64,000 nucleotides of DNA, from assembly GCF_000498575.2 (NCBI RefSeq), contig NZ_AWSQ01000001.1, positions 1-64,000 on the forward strand. Direction: 5' to 3'. The notes beneath the pieces are model-generated. The model saw nothing but the letters and a program-made list of their open reading frames with translations. It did no database searches and was not told the origin of the DNA. Shown here one piece after another: positions 35,775 through 45,519 of the stretch (the first letter of the stretch is position 1; the number at the start of each line of letters is the position of its first letter). A program made the translations under genes and the position numbers. The stretch comes from Pseudomonas taeanensis MS-3. GTDB taxonomy: Bacteria > Pseudomonadota > Gammaproteobacteria > Pseudomonadales > Pseudomonadaceae.

Positions 35775-35803
35775 GAACTATCCTTTAGCTCAGGCCATCC
35801 AAA
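35775..35803 (+). promoter_or_regulatory. possible AlgU/sigma-E-like promoter of prkA
   Basis: GAACTA, 17-bp spacer, TCCAAA, 149 bp upstream of prkA. The -35 is one base off the GAACTT consensus; the -10 keeps only T, C and A of TCTGA. It lies in the 281-bp gap between glpE and prkA, which otherwise shows only an AT-rich palindrome at 35662-35683 spanning the glpE stop. Confidence 0.3.
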
Positions 35804-35951
35804 ACAAGGTAGAGCCGGCCAACCGGCATCCGGGCCATCGGTAAGACCTTTAGGTGTACTGGGGGATATCTCTCGACTGACTCGTCAGCCGACTACCAGC
35901 ACCCGCACGACCGATCCCGCGCCGGCTCCTAGCATTGAGCGAGGTGACGTC

Positions 35952-37874
35952 ATGACTATTTTCAGCCACTTCCAGCAGCGCTTCGAAGCGACTCGCCAAG
36001 AGGAGTACTCCCTGCAGGAGTATCTCGAGCTGTGCAAGCAGGATCGCAGCGCCTATGCCACCGCTCCAGAACGCCTGCTAATGGCTATCGGCGAGCCGGA
36101 ACTGCTCGACACCTCGAGCAACTCGCGGCTGTCGCGCATCTTCTCCAACAAAGTCATCCGCCGCTACCCGGCCTTCGCCGACTTCCATGGCATGGAAGAA
36201 TGCATCGACCAGATCGTCTCCTACTTCCGCCATGCCGCCCAAGGCCTGGAGGAGAAGAAGCAAATCCTCTACCTGCTCGGCCCGGTGGGCGGCGGTAAAT
36301 CGTCGCTGGCGGAAAAACTCAAGCAACTGATGGAGAAAGTGCCCTTCTATGCGATCAAGGGCTCACCGGTGTTCGAGTCGCCACTCGGTTTGTTCAACGC
36401 AACCGAGGACGGCGCCATCCTGGAGGAGGACTACGGCATTCCGCAGCGTTTCCTCAACAGCATCATGTCGCCCTGGGCGACCAAGCGCCTGGCAGAGTTC
36501 GGCGGCGACATCAGCCAGTTCCGCGTGGTCAAGCTGTACCCTTCGATCCTCAACCAGATCGCCGTGGCCAAGACCGAACCGGGCGACGAGAACAACCAGG
36601 ACATCTCCGCCCTGGTCGGCAAGGTGGATATCCGCAAACTGGAAGAATTCCCGCAGAACGACGCCGACGCCTACAGCTTTTCCGGGGCCCTGTGCCGAGC
36701 CAACCAAGGCCTGATGGAATTCGTCGAAATGTTCAAGGCACCGATCAAGGTGCTGCATCCTCTGCTGACCGCCACCCAGGAAGGCAACTACAACAGCACC
36801 GAAGGCCTCGGCGCAATTCCCTACAGCGGTATTCTGCTGGCCCACTCCAACGAGTCGGAATGGCACAACTTCCGCAACAACAAGAACAACGAGGCGTTCA
36901 TCGACCGTATCTACATCGTCAAGGTGCCGTACTGCCTGCGCGTGACCGATGAAATAAAAATCTACGACAAGCTGCTGTTCAACAGCTCTCTGGCCAGCGC
37001 TCATTGCGCCCCGGACACCCTGAAGATGCTCGCCCAGTTCTCAGTGTTGAGCCGGTTGAAGGAGCCGGAAAACTCGAATATCTACTCGAAGATGCGGGTT
37101 TACGACGGCGAAAACCTCAAGGACACCGACCCCAAGGCCAAGTCGATCCAGGAGTACCGCGACACTGCCGGGGTCGACGAGGGCATGAACGGCCTGTCGA
37201 CCCGCTTCGCCTTCAAGATTCTCTCCAAGGTGTTCAACTTCGACCCCCATGAGATTGCTGCCAACCCGGTACACCTGTTGTATGTACTGGAACAGCAAAT
37301 CGAGCAGGAACAGTTCCCCGCCGAGACGCGCGAACGCTACCTGCGTTTTATCAAGGAGTACCTGGCACCGCGCTACATCGAGTTCATCGGCAAGGAAATC
37401 CAGACGGCCTACCTCGAGTCTTACAGCGAGTACGGACAGAACATCTTCGACCGCTACGTGCTGTACGCCGACTTCTGGATTCAGGATCAGGAATACCGCG
37501 ACCCGGAAACCGGCGAGATACTCAATCGCGTGGCGCTCAACGAGGAACTGGAGAAGATCGAGAAACCGGCCGGGATCAGCAATCCGAAGGATTTCCGCAA
37601 CGAAATCGTCAACTTCGTCCTGCGCGCCCGCGCCAACAACAATGGCAAGAACCCAACCTGGCTCAGCTACGAGAAGCTGCGCGTAGTGATCGAGAAGAAA
37701 ATGTTCTCCAACACCGAGGATCTGCTGCCGGTTATCAGCTTCAATGCCAAGGCGAGCAAGGAGGATAAGCAGAAACACAACGACTTCGTCACTCGCATGG
37801 TCGAGCGCGGCTACACCGACAAGCAGGTGCGCCTGCTCTCCGAATGGTATCTGCGGGTTCGCAAATCGCAGTAA
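35952..37874 (+). CDS. prkA: PrkA/YeaG family serine protein kinase
   Basis: 640-residue AAA-type protein kinase linked to stress and starvation responses. N-terminal PrkA AAA domain with Walker A GPVGGGKSS at about 111-119, C-terminal kinase-like region. First of the conserved trio prkA-yeaH-spoVR (E. coli yeaG-yeaH-ycgB). GAGG lies upstream of the ATG. The targets of the kinase are unknown here. Confidence 0.93.
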   Translation: MTIFSHFQQRFEATRQEEYSLQEYLELCKQDRSAYATAPERLLMAIGEPELLDTSSNSRLSRIFSNKVIRRYPAFADFHGMEECIDQIVSYFRHAAQGLEEKKQILYLLGPVGGGKSSLAEKLKQLMEKVPFYAIKGSPVFESPLGLFNATEDGAILEEDYGIPQRFLNSIMSPWATKRLAEFGGDISQFRVVKLYPSILNQIAVAKTEPGDENNQDISALVGKVDIRKLEEFPQNDADAYSFSGALCRANQGLMEFVEMFKAPIKVLHPLLTATQEGNYNSTEGLGAIPYSGILLAHSNESEWHNFRNNKNNEAFIDRIYIVKVPYCLRVTDEIKIYDKLLFNSSLASAHCAPDTLKMLAQFSVLSRLKEPENSNIYSKMRVYDGENLKDTDPKAKSIQEYRDTAGVDEGMNGLSTRFAFKILSKVFNFDPHEIAANPVHLLYVLEQQIEQEQFPAETRERYLRFIKEYLAPRYIEFIGKEIQTAYLESYSEYGQNIFDRYVLYADFWIQDQEYRDPETGEILNRVALNEELEKIEKPAGISNPKDFRNEIVNFVLRARANNNGKNPTWLSYEKLRVVIEKKMFSNTEDLLPVISFNAKASKEDKQKHNDFVTRMVERGYTDKQVRLLSEWYLRVRKSQ

Positions 37875-37933
37875 CGCAGCCCCAAGCCATCGGCCTCAAG
37901 TTGCAAGTAGGAGAGCCCGCCAACACGCCTCCA

Positions 37934-37959
37934 CTTGCAGCTTGTGGCTTGCAGCTTAA
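37934..37959. repeat. short tandem repeat between prkA and yeaH
   Basis: CTTGCAGCTT occurs twice with 14-bp period (37934 and 37948), followed by AAAGCT. It resembles the AAGCTG/CAAGCTT-type intergenic repeats common in Pseudomonas. Function unknown. Confidence 0.4.
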
Positions 37960-37977
37960 AGCTCCCCGGAGGGGCCT

Positions 37978-39249
37978 ATGAGCCATGTGATCGACCGGCG
38001 CCTGAACGGCAAGAACAAGAGCACGGTAAACCGCCAGCGCTTTTTGCGGCGTTACCGTGACCACATCAAGAAAGCGGTGGAGGAGGCGGTCAGTCGCCGC
38101 TCCATCACCGACATGGAGCATGGCGAACAGATCAGCATTCCCGGTCGCGACATCGACGAGCCGGTGCTGCACCATGGTCGCGGCGGCAAGCAGACCGTCG
38201 TCCATCCAGGCAACAAAGAATTCACCACCGGCGAGCGCATCCCTCGCCCGCAAGGCGGCGGCGCAGGTCAAGGTGCGGGGAAAGCCAGCAACTCCGGCGA
38301 AGGCATGGATGAGTTCGTCTTCCAGATTACCCAAGAAGAGTTTCTCGACTTTATGTTCGAGGACCTCGAACTGCCCAACCTGGTCAAACGCCACCTGACC
38401 GGCAGCGACACCTTCAAGACCGTGCGCGCCGGCATCAGCAACGAGGGCAATCCGTCACGGATCAATATCATCCGCACCCTGCGCTCGGCCCATGCACGGC
38501 GTATTGCCCTGTCCGGGAGCAGCCGCGCCAAACTGAAAGTCGCGCAAGCCGAACTGGAACGCCTCAAGCGCGAGGAACCGGACAACCTAGGCGACATTCA
38601 GCAACTGGAAGCTGAAATCAGCAAACTGCACGCGCGCATCAATCGCGTGCCGTTCCTCGACACCTTCGACCTCAAGTACAACCTGCTCGTGAAGCAGCCG
38701 AACCCCAGCTCGAAAGCCGTGATGTTCTGCCTGATGGACGTTTCCGGCTCGATGACCCAGTCAACCAAGGACATTGCCAAACGCTTCTTCATCCTGCTGT
38801 ACCTGTTCCTCAAGCGTAATTACGACAAGATCGAAGTGGTGTTCATTCGCCACCACACCAGCGCCAAAGAGGTGGACGAGGAAGAGTTCTTCTACTCCCG
38901 CGAGACCGGCGGCACCATCGTCTCCAGTGCACTCAAGCTGATGCAGGAGATCATGGCCGAGCGCTATCCCATCAATGAGTGGAATATCTATGCGGCCCAG
39001 GCGTCGGACGGCGACAACTGGAACGATGATTCACCGATCTGTCGGGATATATTGATCAAACAGATCATGCCGTTCGTGCAGTATTTCACCTACGTCGAGA
39101 TCACCCCGCGCGAGCACCAGGCGCTGTGGTTCGAATACGAGCAGGTCTGCGAAGCGTTCGTCGACACCTTCGCTCAACAGCAGCTGGTCTCGGCGACGGA
39201 TATTTACCCAGTGTTCCGCGAACTGTTCCAGCGGAGGCTCGAAACATGA
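37978..39249 (+). CDS. yeaH: YeaH/YhbH family protein (DUF444, VWA-like)
   Basis: 423 residues. N-terminal basic segment, Gly-rich stretch near 95-105, and a C-terminal von Willebrand A-like domain with a MIDAS-type motif D-V-S-G-S-M near 254. Co-occurs with PrkA and SpoVR in nearly all proteobacteria that have them. Strong GGAGGGG ribosome site. Its last bases overlap the spoVR start (ATGA). Confidence 0.92.
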   Translation: MSHVIDRRLNGKNKSTVNRQRFLRRYRDHIKKAVEEAVSRRSITDMEHGEQISIPGRDIDEPVLHHGRGGKQTVVHPGNKEFTTGERIPRPQGGGAGQGAGKASNSGEGMDEFVFQITQEEFLDFMFEDLELPNLVKRHLTGSDTFKTVRAGISNEGNPSRINIIRTLRSAHARRIALSGSSRAKLKVAQAELERLKREEPDNLGDIQQLEAEISKLHARINRVPFLDTFDLKYNLLVKQPNPSSKAVMFCLMDVSGSMTQSTKDIAKRFFILLYLFLKRNYDKIEVVFIRHHTSAKEVDEEEFFYSRETGGTIVSSALKLMQEIMAERYPINEWNIYAAQASDGDNWNDDSPICRDILIKQIMPFVQYFTYVEITPREHQALWFEYEQVCEAFVDTFAQQQLVSATDIYPVFRELFQRRLET

Positions 39250-40826
39250 CGGCATATGACGGCGCTGTGCGCAAAAAGAAAGGTCAACCGATTTCCACCG
39301 GCTCGGAATGGACCTTCGAGCTGATCCGCGCCTACGACCGAGAGATCAGCCGGATCGCCGAAGGCTATGCGCTGGACACCTACCCGAACCAGATCGAAGT
39401 CATCACCGCCGAGCAGATGATGGATGCCTACGCCTCGGTCGGCATGCCACTGGGCTACCACCACTGGTCCTACGGCAAACAGTTCCTCAGTACCGAGAAG
39501 AACTACAAGCGCGGCCAGATGGGCCTGGCCTACGAGATCGTGATCAACTCCGACCCCTGCATCGCCTACCTGATGGAAGAAAACACCATGTGCATGCAGG
39601 CCCTGGTGGTGGCCCACGCCTGTTACGGTCACAACAGTTTCTTCAAGGGCAACTATCTGTTCCGCACCTGGACCGACGCCAGCTCGATTGTCGATTATCT
39701 GGTGTTCGCCAAGCAGTACATCATGCAGTGCGAGGAACGTCATGGCATCGACGCCGTGGAGGACCTGCTGGATTCCTGCCACGCCCTGATGAACTACGGT
39801 GTCGATCGCTACAAGCGCCCTTACCCGATCTCAGCCGAAGAAGAGCGGCGCCGGCAGAAAGATCGCGAAGAACACCTGCAAAAGCAGATCAACGACCTCT
39901 GGCGAACCATCCCCAAAGGAGCGGACAAAAGCGACGACAAAGACAACAAGCGCTTCCCCGCCGAGCCCCAGGAAAACATCCTGTACTTCCTGGAAAAGCA
40001 CGCACCGCTGCTGGAGCCCTGGCAGCGCGAGGTGATCCGCATCGTGCGCAAGATCGCCCAATATTTCTATCCGCAGCGCCAGACCCAGGTAATGAACGAA
40101 GGCTGGGCGACTTTCTGGCACTACACCCTGATGAACGACCTGTATGACGAAGGCCTGGTCACCGAAGGCTTTATCATGGAGTTCCTGCAGTCGCACACCA
40201 GCGTGATCTACCAACCACCGTTCGACAGCCCTTATTACAGCGGCATCAACCCCTACACCCTGGGTTTTGCCATGTACCGCGACATCCGCAGGATCTGTGA
40301 GGCGCCAACCGATGAAGACAGGCGTTGGTTCCCCGATATCGCCGGCAGCGATTGGCTGAGCACCCTGAAATTTGCCATGAAGAGCTTCAAGGACGAGAGT
40401 TTCATCCTGCAGTACCTGTCCCCCAAGGTGATTCGCGACCTCAAGCTGTTCAGCATCATGGACGACGACCAGAAGGATGAACTGCTGGTCTCCGCTATCC
40501 ACGACGATCCGGGTTATCAGATCATCCGCGAAACCCTTGCCGCTCAGTACAACCTCGGCAACCGCGAACCCAACGTGCAAATCTGGAGCATCGATCGACG
40601 CGGCGACCGCTCGCTGACCCTGCGCCATCAACAGCATGATCGCAAGCCGCTAGGCAGCTCGACCGAAGAGGTGCTGAAGCACCTGCACCGTCTGTGGGGC
40701 TTCGATATCCACCTGGAAACACTGCAAGGCGACAAACTGATCAACACCCAGCACGTACCGCCCAAAGGCGATCCTGAACATGACAGCGATCACCCACGAC
40801 TGGACCTGATCATTCCCCCCATCTGA
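39246..40826 (+). CDS. spoVR: SpoVR family protein (YcgB)
   Basis: 526 residues from the ATG overlapping the yeaH stop; 40 additional upstream codons are open but belong to yeaH in another frame. Contains the SpoVR signatures [25 protein letters not shown] and [11 protein letters not shown], a His/Glu-rich set that suggests metal binding. Its biochemical role is not known; in this operon it is a stress-response partner of PrkA and YeaH. Confidence 0.92.
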   Translation: MTAYDGAVRKKKGQPISTGSEWTFELIRAYDREISRIAEGYALDTYPNQIEVITAEQMMDAYASVGMPLGYHHWSYGKQFLSTEKNYKRGQMGLAYEIVINSDPCIAYLMEENTMCMQALVVAHACYGHNSFFKGNYLFRTWTDASSIVDYLVFAKQYIMQCEERHGIDAVEDLLDSCHALMNYGVDRYKRPYPISAEEERRRQKDREEHLQKQINDLWRTIPKGADKSDDKDNKRFPAEPQENILYFLEKHAPLLEPWQREVIRIVRKIAQYFYPQRQTQVMNEGWATFWHYTLMNDLYDEGLVTEGFIMEFLQSHTSVIYQPPFDSPYYSGINPYTLGFAMYRDIRRICEAPTDEDRRWFPDIAGSDWLSTLKFAMKSFKDESFILQYLSPKVIRDLKLFSIMDDDQKDELLVSAIHDDPGYQIIRETLAAQYNLGNREPNVQIWSIDRRGDRSLTLRHQQHDRKPLGSSTEEVLKHLHRLWGFDIHLETLQGDKLINTQHVPPKGDPEHDSDHPRLDLIIPPI

Positions 40827-40990
40827 TCGGCTGCCCCCGCCGCGCCTGTCCGTATCACAGCAGCCTGGCTGCGACTGCTGTGATACGCCCATTGCCCACC
40901 CGACCGCCTACCTCGACTTGAACGCCTGGGTGATAAGCCTTTTCCCACCAGCACGCCCAACCGTTATCCTCTGCGGCAACGGAGGTAGGC

Positions 40991-42223
40991 ATGCAGATTT
41001 ACAGAGTGGGTGGCGCGGTACGTGACCGCCTGTTAGGGCGACCGGTCAGCGAGATCGACTGGGTGGTAGTCGGCGCCACGGCCGAACAGATGCTAGAGCA
41101 GGGATTTCGCCCGGTGGGTGCGGATTTTCCGGTGTTCCTGCACCCGAAAACCGGAGAGGAGTACGCCCTGGCGCGCACCGAGCGCAAGAGCGGGCGTGGC
41201 TACGGCGGCTTCACCTTCTACGCCAGCCCGGAGGTTACGCTGGAAGAAGATCTGATTCGCCGTGACCTGACCGTCAACGCCATGGCCGAAGACGCTCAAG
41301 GACGGCTGATCGACCCCTACGGCGGCCAACGCGATCTCGCCGCACGCCTGCTACGGCATGTATCCCCGGCGTTTGCCGAAGATCCGTTACGGGTATTGCG
41401 CGTCGCTCGCTTTGCCGCGCGTTACGCGCCGCAGGGCTTTAGCGTCGCCCAACCGACCCTCGATCTCATGCGCCAACTCAGCGATTCCGGCGAACTGTCG
41501 GCGCTAACCCCCGAGCGCAGCTGGAAGGAAATCTCCCGCGCGCTGCTGGAGCCACGCCCGGATATATTTATCCACGTGTTGCGCGACTGTGGCGCCCTCA
41601 AGGCACTGCTGCCGGAGGTCGACGCACTGTTTGGCGTACCCCAGCCAGCCGCCCACCATCCGGAGATCGACACCGGCGCGCATGTACTCAGCGTCTTGCG
41701 GCAATGCGCCGAACATCAACAACCCCTGACCGTGCGCTGGGCCTGCCTGCTGCACGATGTGGGCAAAGGCCTTACACCCCAGGCAGATTGGCCCCGGCAT
41801 ATTGCCCACGAGCAACGCGGCCTGGCGGCGATTCGTGCGATAAACGAGCGCAGCAAAGCACCGAAAGACTGCCAGGAGCTGGCCCTACTGGTCGGTGAAT
41901 ATCACACCCATGGTCATCGCGCCCTGGAGCTGAAGGCCTCGACCCTGTTAGAGCTGCTGCAGCACTTTGACGTCTATCGACGACCGCAGCGCTTCGAAGC
42001 TTTTATAGCCGCTTGCGAAATGGATGCCCGCGGCCGCGATGGCCTGGAGCAGTCCGCCTACCCTCAGGCCGACTACCTACGCGGTGCCATGCAGGCGGCT
42101 CGGAGTGTCGCGGTACAACCGCTGCTGCAGCAGGGCTTTAAAGGCCCAGAACTGGGAGAGGCACTGAAGCGCGAGCGCCTGAAGGCGCTCAAGCTCTACA
42201 AGAACAGCGCGAAAACGCCTTAA
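40991..42223 (+). CDS. cca: CCA-adding tRNA nucleotidyltransferase (HD domain type)
   Basis: Adds or repairs the 3' CCA of tRNAs without a template. 410 residues: nucleotidyltransferase motif GGAVRD at 7-12 with EIDWVVV, then motif GRGYGGFTF, and a C-terminal HD phosphohydrolase domain (LLHDVGKG near 254) typical of the gammaproteobacterial multifunctional enzyme. GGAGG precedes the ATG. Convergent with folK, overlapping by 4 bp. Confidence 0.94.
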   Translation: MQIYRVGGAVRDRLLGRPVSEIDWVVVGATAEQMLEQGFRPVGADFPVFLHPKTGEEYALARTERKSGRGYGGFTFYASPEVTLEEDLIRRDLTVNAMAEDAQGRLIDPYGGQRDLAARLLRHVSPAFAEDPLRVLRVARFAARYAPQGFSVAQPTLDLMRQLSDSGELSALTPERSWKEISRALLEPRPDIFIHVLRDCGALKALLPEVDALFGVPQPAAHHPEIDTGAHVLSVLRQCAEHQQPLTVRWACLLHDVGKGLTPQADWPRHIAHEQRGLAAIRAINERSKAPKDCQELALLVGEYHTHGHRALELKASTLLELLQHFDVYRRPQRFEAFIAACEMDARGRDGLEQSAYPQADYLRGAMQAARSVAVQPLLQQGFKGPELGEALKRERLKALKLYKNSAKTP

Positions 42224-42756
42224 GACTCGGGAAAGGCCAGGCGCAGCGACTCGGGGGTCAGCTCGACCCCGCGCCACTGGAAGGCCACCGGCCACAGCTG
42301 CTGGTCGATTCGCGCCGCCTGCCACAGCTCGGCAAAACTGCGCCGTTCGCCCAAATGCAGGCTATCCGGCGCCAATAGCGCCAGAGGCCACAGCACGAAA
42401 GCATTCTGCAGAATTTCTGCGCGGGGCAGTATCAGGCCATCGAAATTGCCGACCTGATCGCCATACAGCAACACATCGATATCCAGCGGCAGGCCCTTGC
42501 GCTCCGGTGCGTAACGTCCATTGTCCGCCTCGATGAACTTCAGGCGACGATCCAGTTCACGCAAGGGCAGGTCGGTATAACCCGTCACCACCAGGTTAAA
42601 GAACGGCCCACTCTTGATCCCCACAGCCTGACTTTCGAACACCGGCGAGCAGCGCATCTCCCGCAGAAAACCAGCCAGCGCCTCGAGGCCGGCGCACAAG
42701 TGGGCTTGACGCTCAATATTGCTGCCAAGGCCGAGAAAAACCGGAGTTAGCGACAT
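42220..42756 (-). CDS. folK: 2-amino-4-hydroxy-6-hydroxymethyldihydropteridine pyrophosphokinase
   Basis: Pyrophosphorylates the pterin before joining pABA in folate synthesis. 178 residues with FLGLGSNI at the N-terminus, GPFFNLV and the P-x6[10 protein letters not shown] motif. Start overlaps the folB stop by 10 bp. Confidence 0.93.
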   Translation of the reverse strand: MSLTPVFLGLGSNIERQAHLCAGLEALAGFLREMRCSPVFESQAVGIKSGPFFNLVVTGYTDLPLRELDRRLKFIEADNGRYAPERKGLPLDIDVLLYGDQVGNFDGLILPRAEILQNAFVLWPLALLAPDSLHLGERRSFAELWQAARIDQQLWPVAFQWRGVELTPESLRLAFPES

Positions 42757-43103
42757 CCGCGCTCGATCTCCACACCAACACCACCTGCAGCGGCCGGTAC
42801 TGCACCGGGCTTGGTCAAACGTAAACGTAGCCAGGGAATCTGGAACTCATGCATCAGCAGTTCAACCAGGCGCTCGGCAAAGGTTTCCACCAGGATGAAC
42901 TGCGATTCGCTGGCGAAAGCCTGCACACGCGTCGACACCGCAGCGTAATCGAGCGCCTTGCTCAGATCATCGCCCGCAGCAGCCGGTCGATTATCCCAGC
43001 CCAAGCTAAGATCCAGGCGTAAGCACTGGCGAATGGTGCGTTCCCAGTCATAGGCACCGATCACCGTATCGACTTCCAGACCCTCAATAAAAACTATGTC
43101 CAA
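42747..43103 (-). CDS. folB: dihydroneopterin aldolase
   Basis: Cleaves dihydroneopterin to the hydroxymethyl pterin used by FolK. 118 residues with IEGLEVDTVIGAYDWER at the N-terminus, DYAAVST and VETFAERL. The pair folB-folK is translationally coupled. Confidence 0.92.
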   Translation of the reverse strand: MDIVFIEGLEVDTVIGAYDWERTIRQCLRLDLSLGWDNRPAAAGDDLSKALDYAAVSTRVQAFASESQFILVETFAERLVELLMHEFQIPWLRLRLTKPGAVPAAAGGVGVEIERGCR

Positions 43104-43259
43104 GCACTCTCTCCATAACGCTACGAGGCCACATCACATTTTGGCAGGCCACTTTTAAACACCTCGGCGCCAGTTACAGCGCAGAGGAACCAGGCTCAGA
43201 AGCTTATTTATCCTTTATAAACTGCACGTGCCTTCCTTATCTCGAGGTCCCAGCCTGAG

Positions 43260-43287
43260 CTCGCTACCTATTTCAACGGCCTGTTAG
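43260..43287 (+). repeat. degraded right end of the 148-bp palindromic element
   Basis: 28 bases that align end to end with 33148-33175 with three mismatches (CTCGCTAC..., TTTCAACGGCCTG, TAG). No left end is visible nearby, so this is a solo terminus in the folB-plsY interval (43104-43319), which otherwise holds only the two divergent promoters. Confidence 0.7.
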
Positions 43288-43319
43288 AATCAGGGCGTCC
43301 CTCGCCCGGAATGGATACC

Positions 43320-43889
43320 ATGTTTTGGTTGCTGGCGATCCTCGCCTACCTGCTCGGCTCACTGTCCTTCGCCATTCTACTCAGCCGCCTGGTTCATGGC
43401 CCGGACCCTCGCGCCAGTGGCTCGGGCAACCCTGGGGCCACCAACATGATGCGGGTCGCTGGCAAACGCCTGGCCATCTTGACCTTGTTGGGCGATTTAC
43501 TCAAAGGTCTGCTGCCCGTACTAATTGCCTACCGACTTGGCCTCAACCTGCAACAGCAAGCCTGGGTTGGCCTCGCGGCTGTAGTCGGTCACCTCTATCC
43601 ATTGTTCTTTCGTTTCCGCGGCGGCAAGGGCGTCGCCACTGCCGCGGGCATGCTGCTGGGGCTTTACCCGCCAGCAGCGCTTCTGGCGGTTAGTGCCTGG
43701 TTGCTGGCCTTCTCCCTTACCCGCACCAGCTCAATCGCCGCGCTGATCGCCATACCGCTGATATTACCGCTACTGGCCTGGCAACAGCCTGCAGCACTGC
43801 TGCCAATGAGCGCACTCACCGGCCTGGTTGTCTGGCGCCATCGCGGCAATCTACGCGATCTGTTCGCCGGCCGTGAACGGCATTTTTGA
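43320..43889 (+). CDS. plsY: glycerol-3-phosphate acyltransferase PlsY
   Basis: Inner-membrane acyltransferase that uses acyl-phosphate in phospholipid synthesis. 189 residues from the second ATG ([14 protein letters not shown]), the family length; the upstream ATG is too close to its GGA. Motifs [12 protein letters not shown] and [12 protein letters not shown] are present among five membrane segments. Confidence 0.94.
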   Translation: MFWLLAILAYLLGSLSFAILLSRLVHGPDPRASGSGNPGATNMMRVAGKRLAILTLLGDLLKGLLPVLIAYRLGLNLQQQAWVGLAAVVGHLYPLFFRFRGGKGVATAAGMLLGLYPPAALLAVSAWLLAFSLTRTSSIAALIAIPLILPLLAWQQPAALLPMSALTGLVVWRHRGNLRDLFAGRERHF

Positions 43890-43929
43890 ATCGGCAGACT
43901 GAACCCTGCTCATTCTGCAAAGCGCAGCC

Positions 43930-44955
43930 TTACAGCGCGGGTAACTGCTCCATCGGCCAGCGCGCCTGCACGGTAATGCTCAAGCCCTCGTGCTGACCCG
44001 CCTTGAGCCGCTGGCAACCGGCATAAGCAATCATTGCGCCGTTATCGGTACAAAAAGCCGGGCGCGCATAAAACACCCGCCCTTTCAACTCGCCCAGCAT
44101 CCGCTCCAGCGACGCACGCAGTGCGGTGTTCGCACTGACGCCACCGGCGATCACCAGATTGTTCAAACCCGTTTGCTTGAGTGCTCGACGGCACTTGATG
44201 GTCAGCGTCTCGACGACCGCCTGCTGAAACGCCAGGGCGATATCGCAGCGCGTCTGCTCCGTGTCATCACCCGCCTCGCGACAGCGCTGCCAGGTATTCA
44301 AGGTAAAGGTCTTCAGCCCACTGAAACTCAGATCGAGACCCGGCCGGTCGGTCATGGGCCGAGGAAACTTGAAACGCCCCGGCGTGCCACCTTCCGCCAT
44401 GCGCGCAATTTCTGGCCCGCCCGGGTAACGCAACCCCATCAACTTGGCCGTTTTGTCGAACGCCTCACCAGCGGCATCATCGAGCGACTCACCGAGTAGC
44501 TGATAACGACCGATACCATCGACTCTCACCAACTGGGTATGCCCGCCAGACACCAACAAAGCGACGAACGGAAAGCTCGGCGGCTGCTCTTCCAGCATAG
44601 GGGCCAGCAAGTGCCCTTCCATATGGTGCACACCGAGAGCAGGGATACCCCAAGCAAAGGCCAGAGCTTGAGCACAGGAAGCACCGACCAGCAGCGCGCC
44701 GACCAAGCCAGGGCCTGCGGTATAGGCAATCGCATCGATATCGCTCGACACGCAGCCGGCCTCAGCCAAAACCTCGCGAATCAGTGGCAGCATGCGTTTG
44801 ACGTGGTCGCGCGATGCCAGTTCGGGCACCACTCCACCATAGACTCGGTGCAAGTCAATCTGGCTGAATAGCGCATCTGCCAGTAACCCACGCTCACTGT
44901 GATAGAGCGCGACACCAGTTTCATCACAAGAGGTTTCCAATCCCAGAACCAGCAT
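43930..44955 (-). CDS. tsaD: tRNA N6-threonylcarbamoyladenosine transferase TsaD
   Basis: Transfers threonylcarbamoyl to A37 of ANN-decoding tRNAs. 341 residues starting [13 protein letters not shown], with iron-ligand H111 and H115 (HHMEGH) and a C-terminal [10 protein letters not shown] motif. The start is set by AAGG upstream and by family length; 22 open codons upstream are discounted. Divergent from rpsU. Confidence 0.95.
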   Translation of the reverse strand: MLVLGLETSCDETGVALYHSERGLLADALFSQIDLHRVYGGVVPELASRDHVKRMLPLIREVLAEAGCVSSDIDAIAYTAGPGLVGALLVGASCAQALAFAWGIPALGVHHMEGHLLAPMLEEQPPSFPFVALLVSGGHTQLVRVDGIGRYQLLGESLDDAAGEAFDKTAKLMGLRYPGGPEIARMAEGGTPGRFKFPRPMTDRPGLDLSFSGLKTFTLNTWQRCREAGDDTEQTRCDIALAFQQAVVETLTIKCRRALKQTGLNNLVIAGGVSANTALRASLERMLGELKGRVFYARPAFCTDNGAMIAYAGCQRLKAGQHEGLSITVQARWPMEQLPAL

Positions 44956-45051
44956 GGGCAGTGCCTTGTAGTAGTAGAGGGGGGCGACTTCGAAGGGGCG
45001 CATGATAATGGTGCCTGACACGACCCGACCAGTGCTTTTCGATCAGAGGCT

Positions 45052-45080
45052 TTGCATTCCCGGCGATGAGACGGTAACAT
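45052..45080 (+). promoter_or_regulatory. candidate sigma-70 promoter of rpsU
   Basis: TTGCAT, 17-bp spacer, TAACAT, about 80 bp upstream of rpsU in the tsaD-rpsU divergent interval. Confidence 0.45.
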
Positions 45081-45162
45081 CCGCAACCCTTAAAAACCTA
45101 CGTTCTCCAGCGCGATTTGCCAGGAGCACGTTAACCCCGGTAATGAAGAAGGTACGCCCTGG

Positions 45163-45378
45163 ATGCCAGCCGTCAAAGTTAAAGAGAATGAACCCTTCGA
45201 CGTAGCTCTGCGTCGTTTCAAGCGCTCCTGCGAAAAAGCCGGTGTTCTGGCTGAAGTTCGCAGCCGTGAATTTTACGAAAAACCGACTTCCGAGCGTAAG
45301 CGTAAAGCAGCAGCCGCTGTTAAGCGTCACGCCAAGAAAGTGCAGCGCGAGCAGCGCCGCAGCGTTCGTCTGTACTAA
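45163..45378 (+). CDS. rpsU: 30S ribosomal protein S21
   Basis: 71-residue basic protein ([13 protein letters not shown] ... RRSVRLY), identical in length to other gammaproteobacterial S21. First gene of the rpsU-dnaG-rpoD macromolecular synthesis locus. No strong Shine-Dalgarno is visible close to the ATG. Confidence 0.97.
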   Translation: MPAVKVKENEPFDVALRRFKRSCEKAGVLAEVRSREFYEKPTSERKRKAAAAVKRHAKKVQREQRRSVRLY

Positions 45379-45401
45379 TACGTACAAGCGTAACGCCTGA
45401 T

Positions 45402-45426
45402 ACCCGGCCTCGGCCGGGTTTAGCTT
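45402..45426 (+). terminator. terminator/attenuator after rpsU
   Basis: 8-bp stem ACCCGGCC / GGCCGGGT followed by a T-containing tail; a second imperfect hairpin (GACTCCG ... CGGAGTC, then TTTT) follows at about 45430-45468. Together they probably separate high rpsU expression from dnaG. Confidence 0.75.
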
Positions 45427-45519
45427 TTAGACTCCGAGCCACCCACGGGTGGCGGCCGGAGTCTTTTAGTTTCTGCCGCAGCTGCCAAGCCGCCTTCCAC
45501 GACAGTATTCTGAGCGCTT

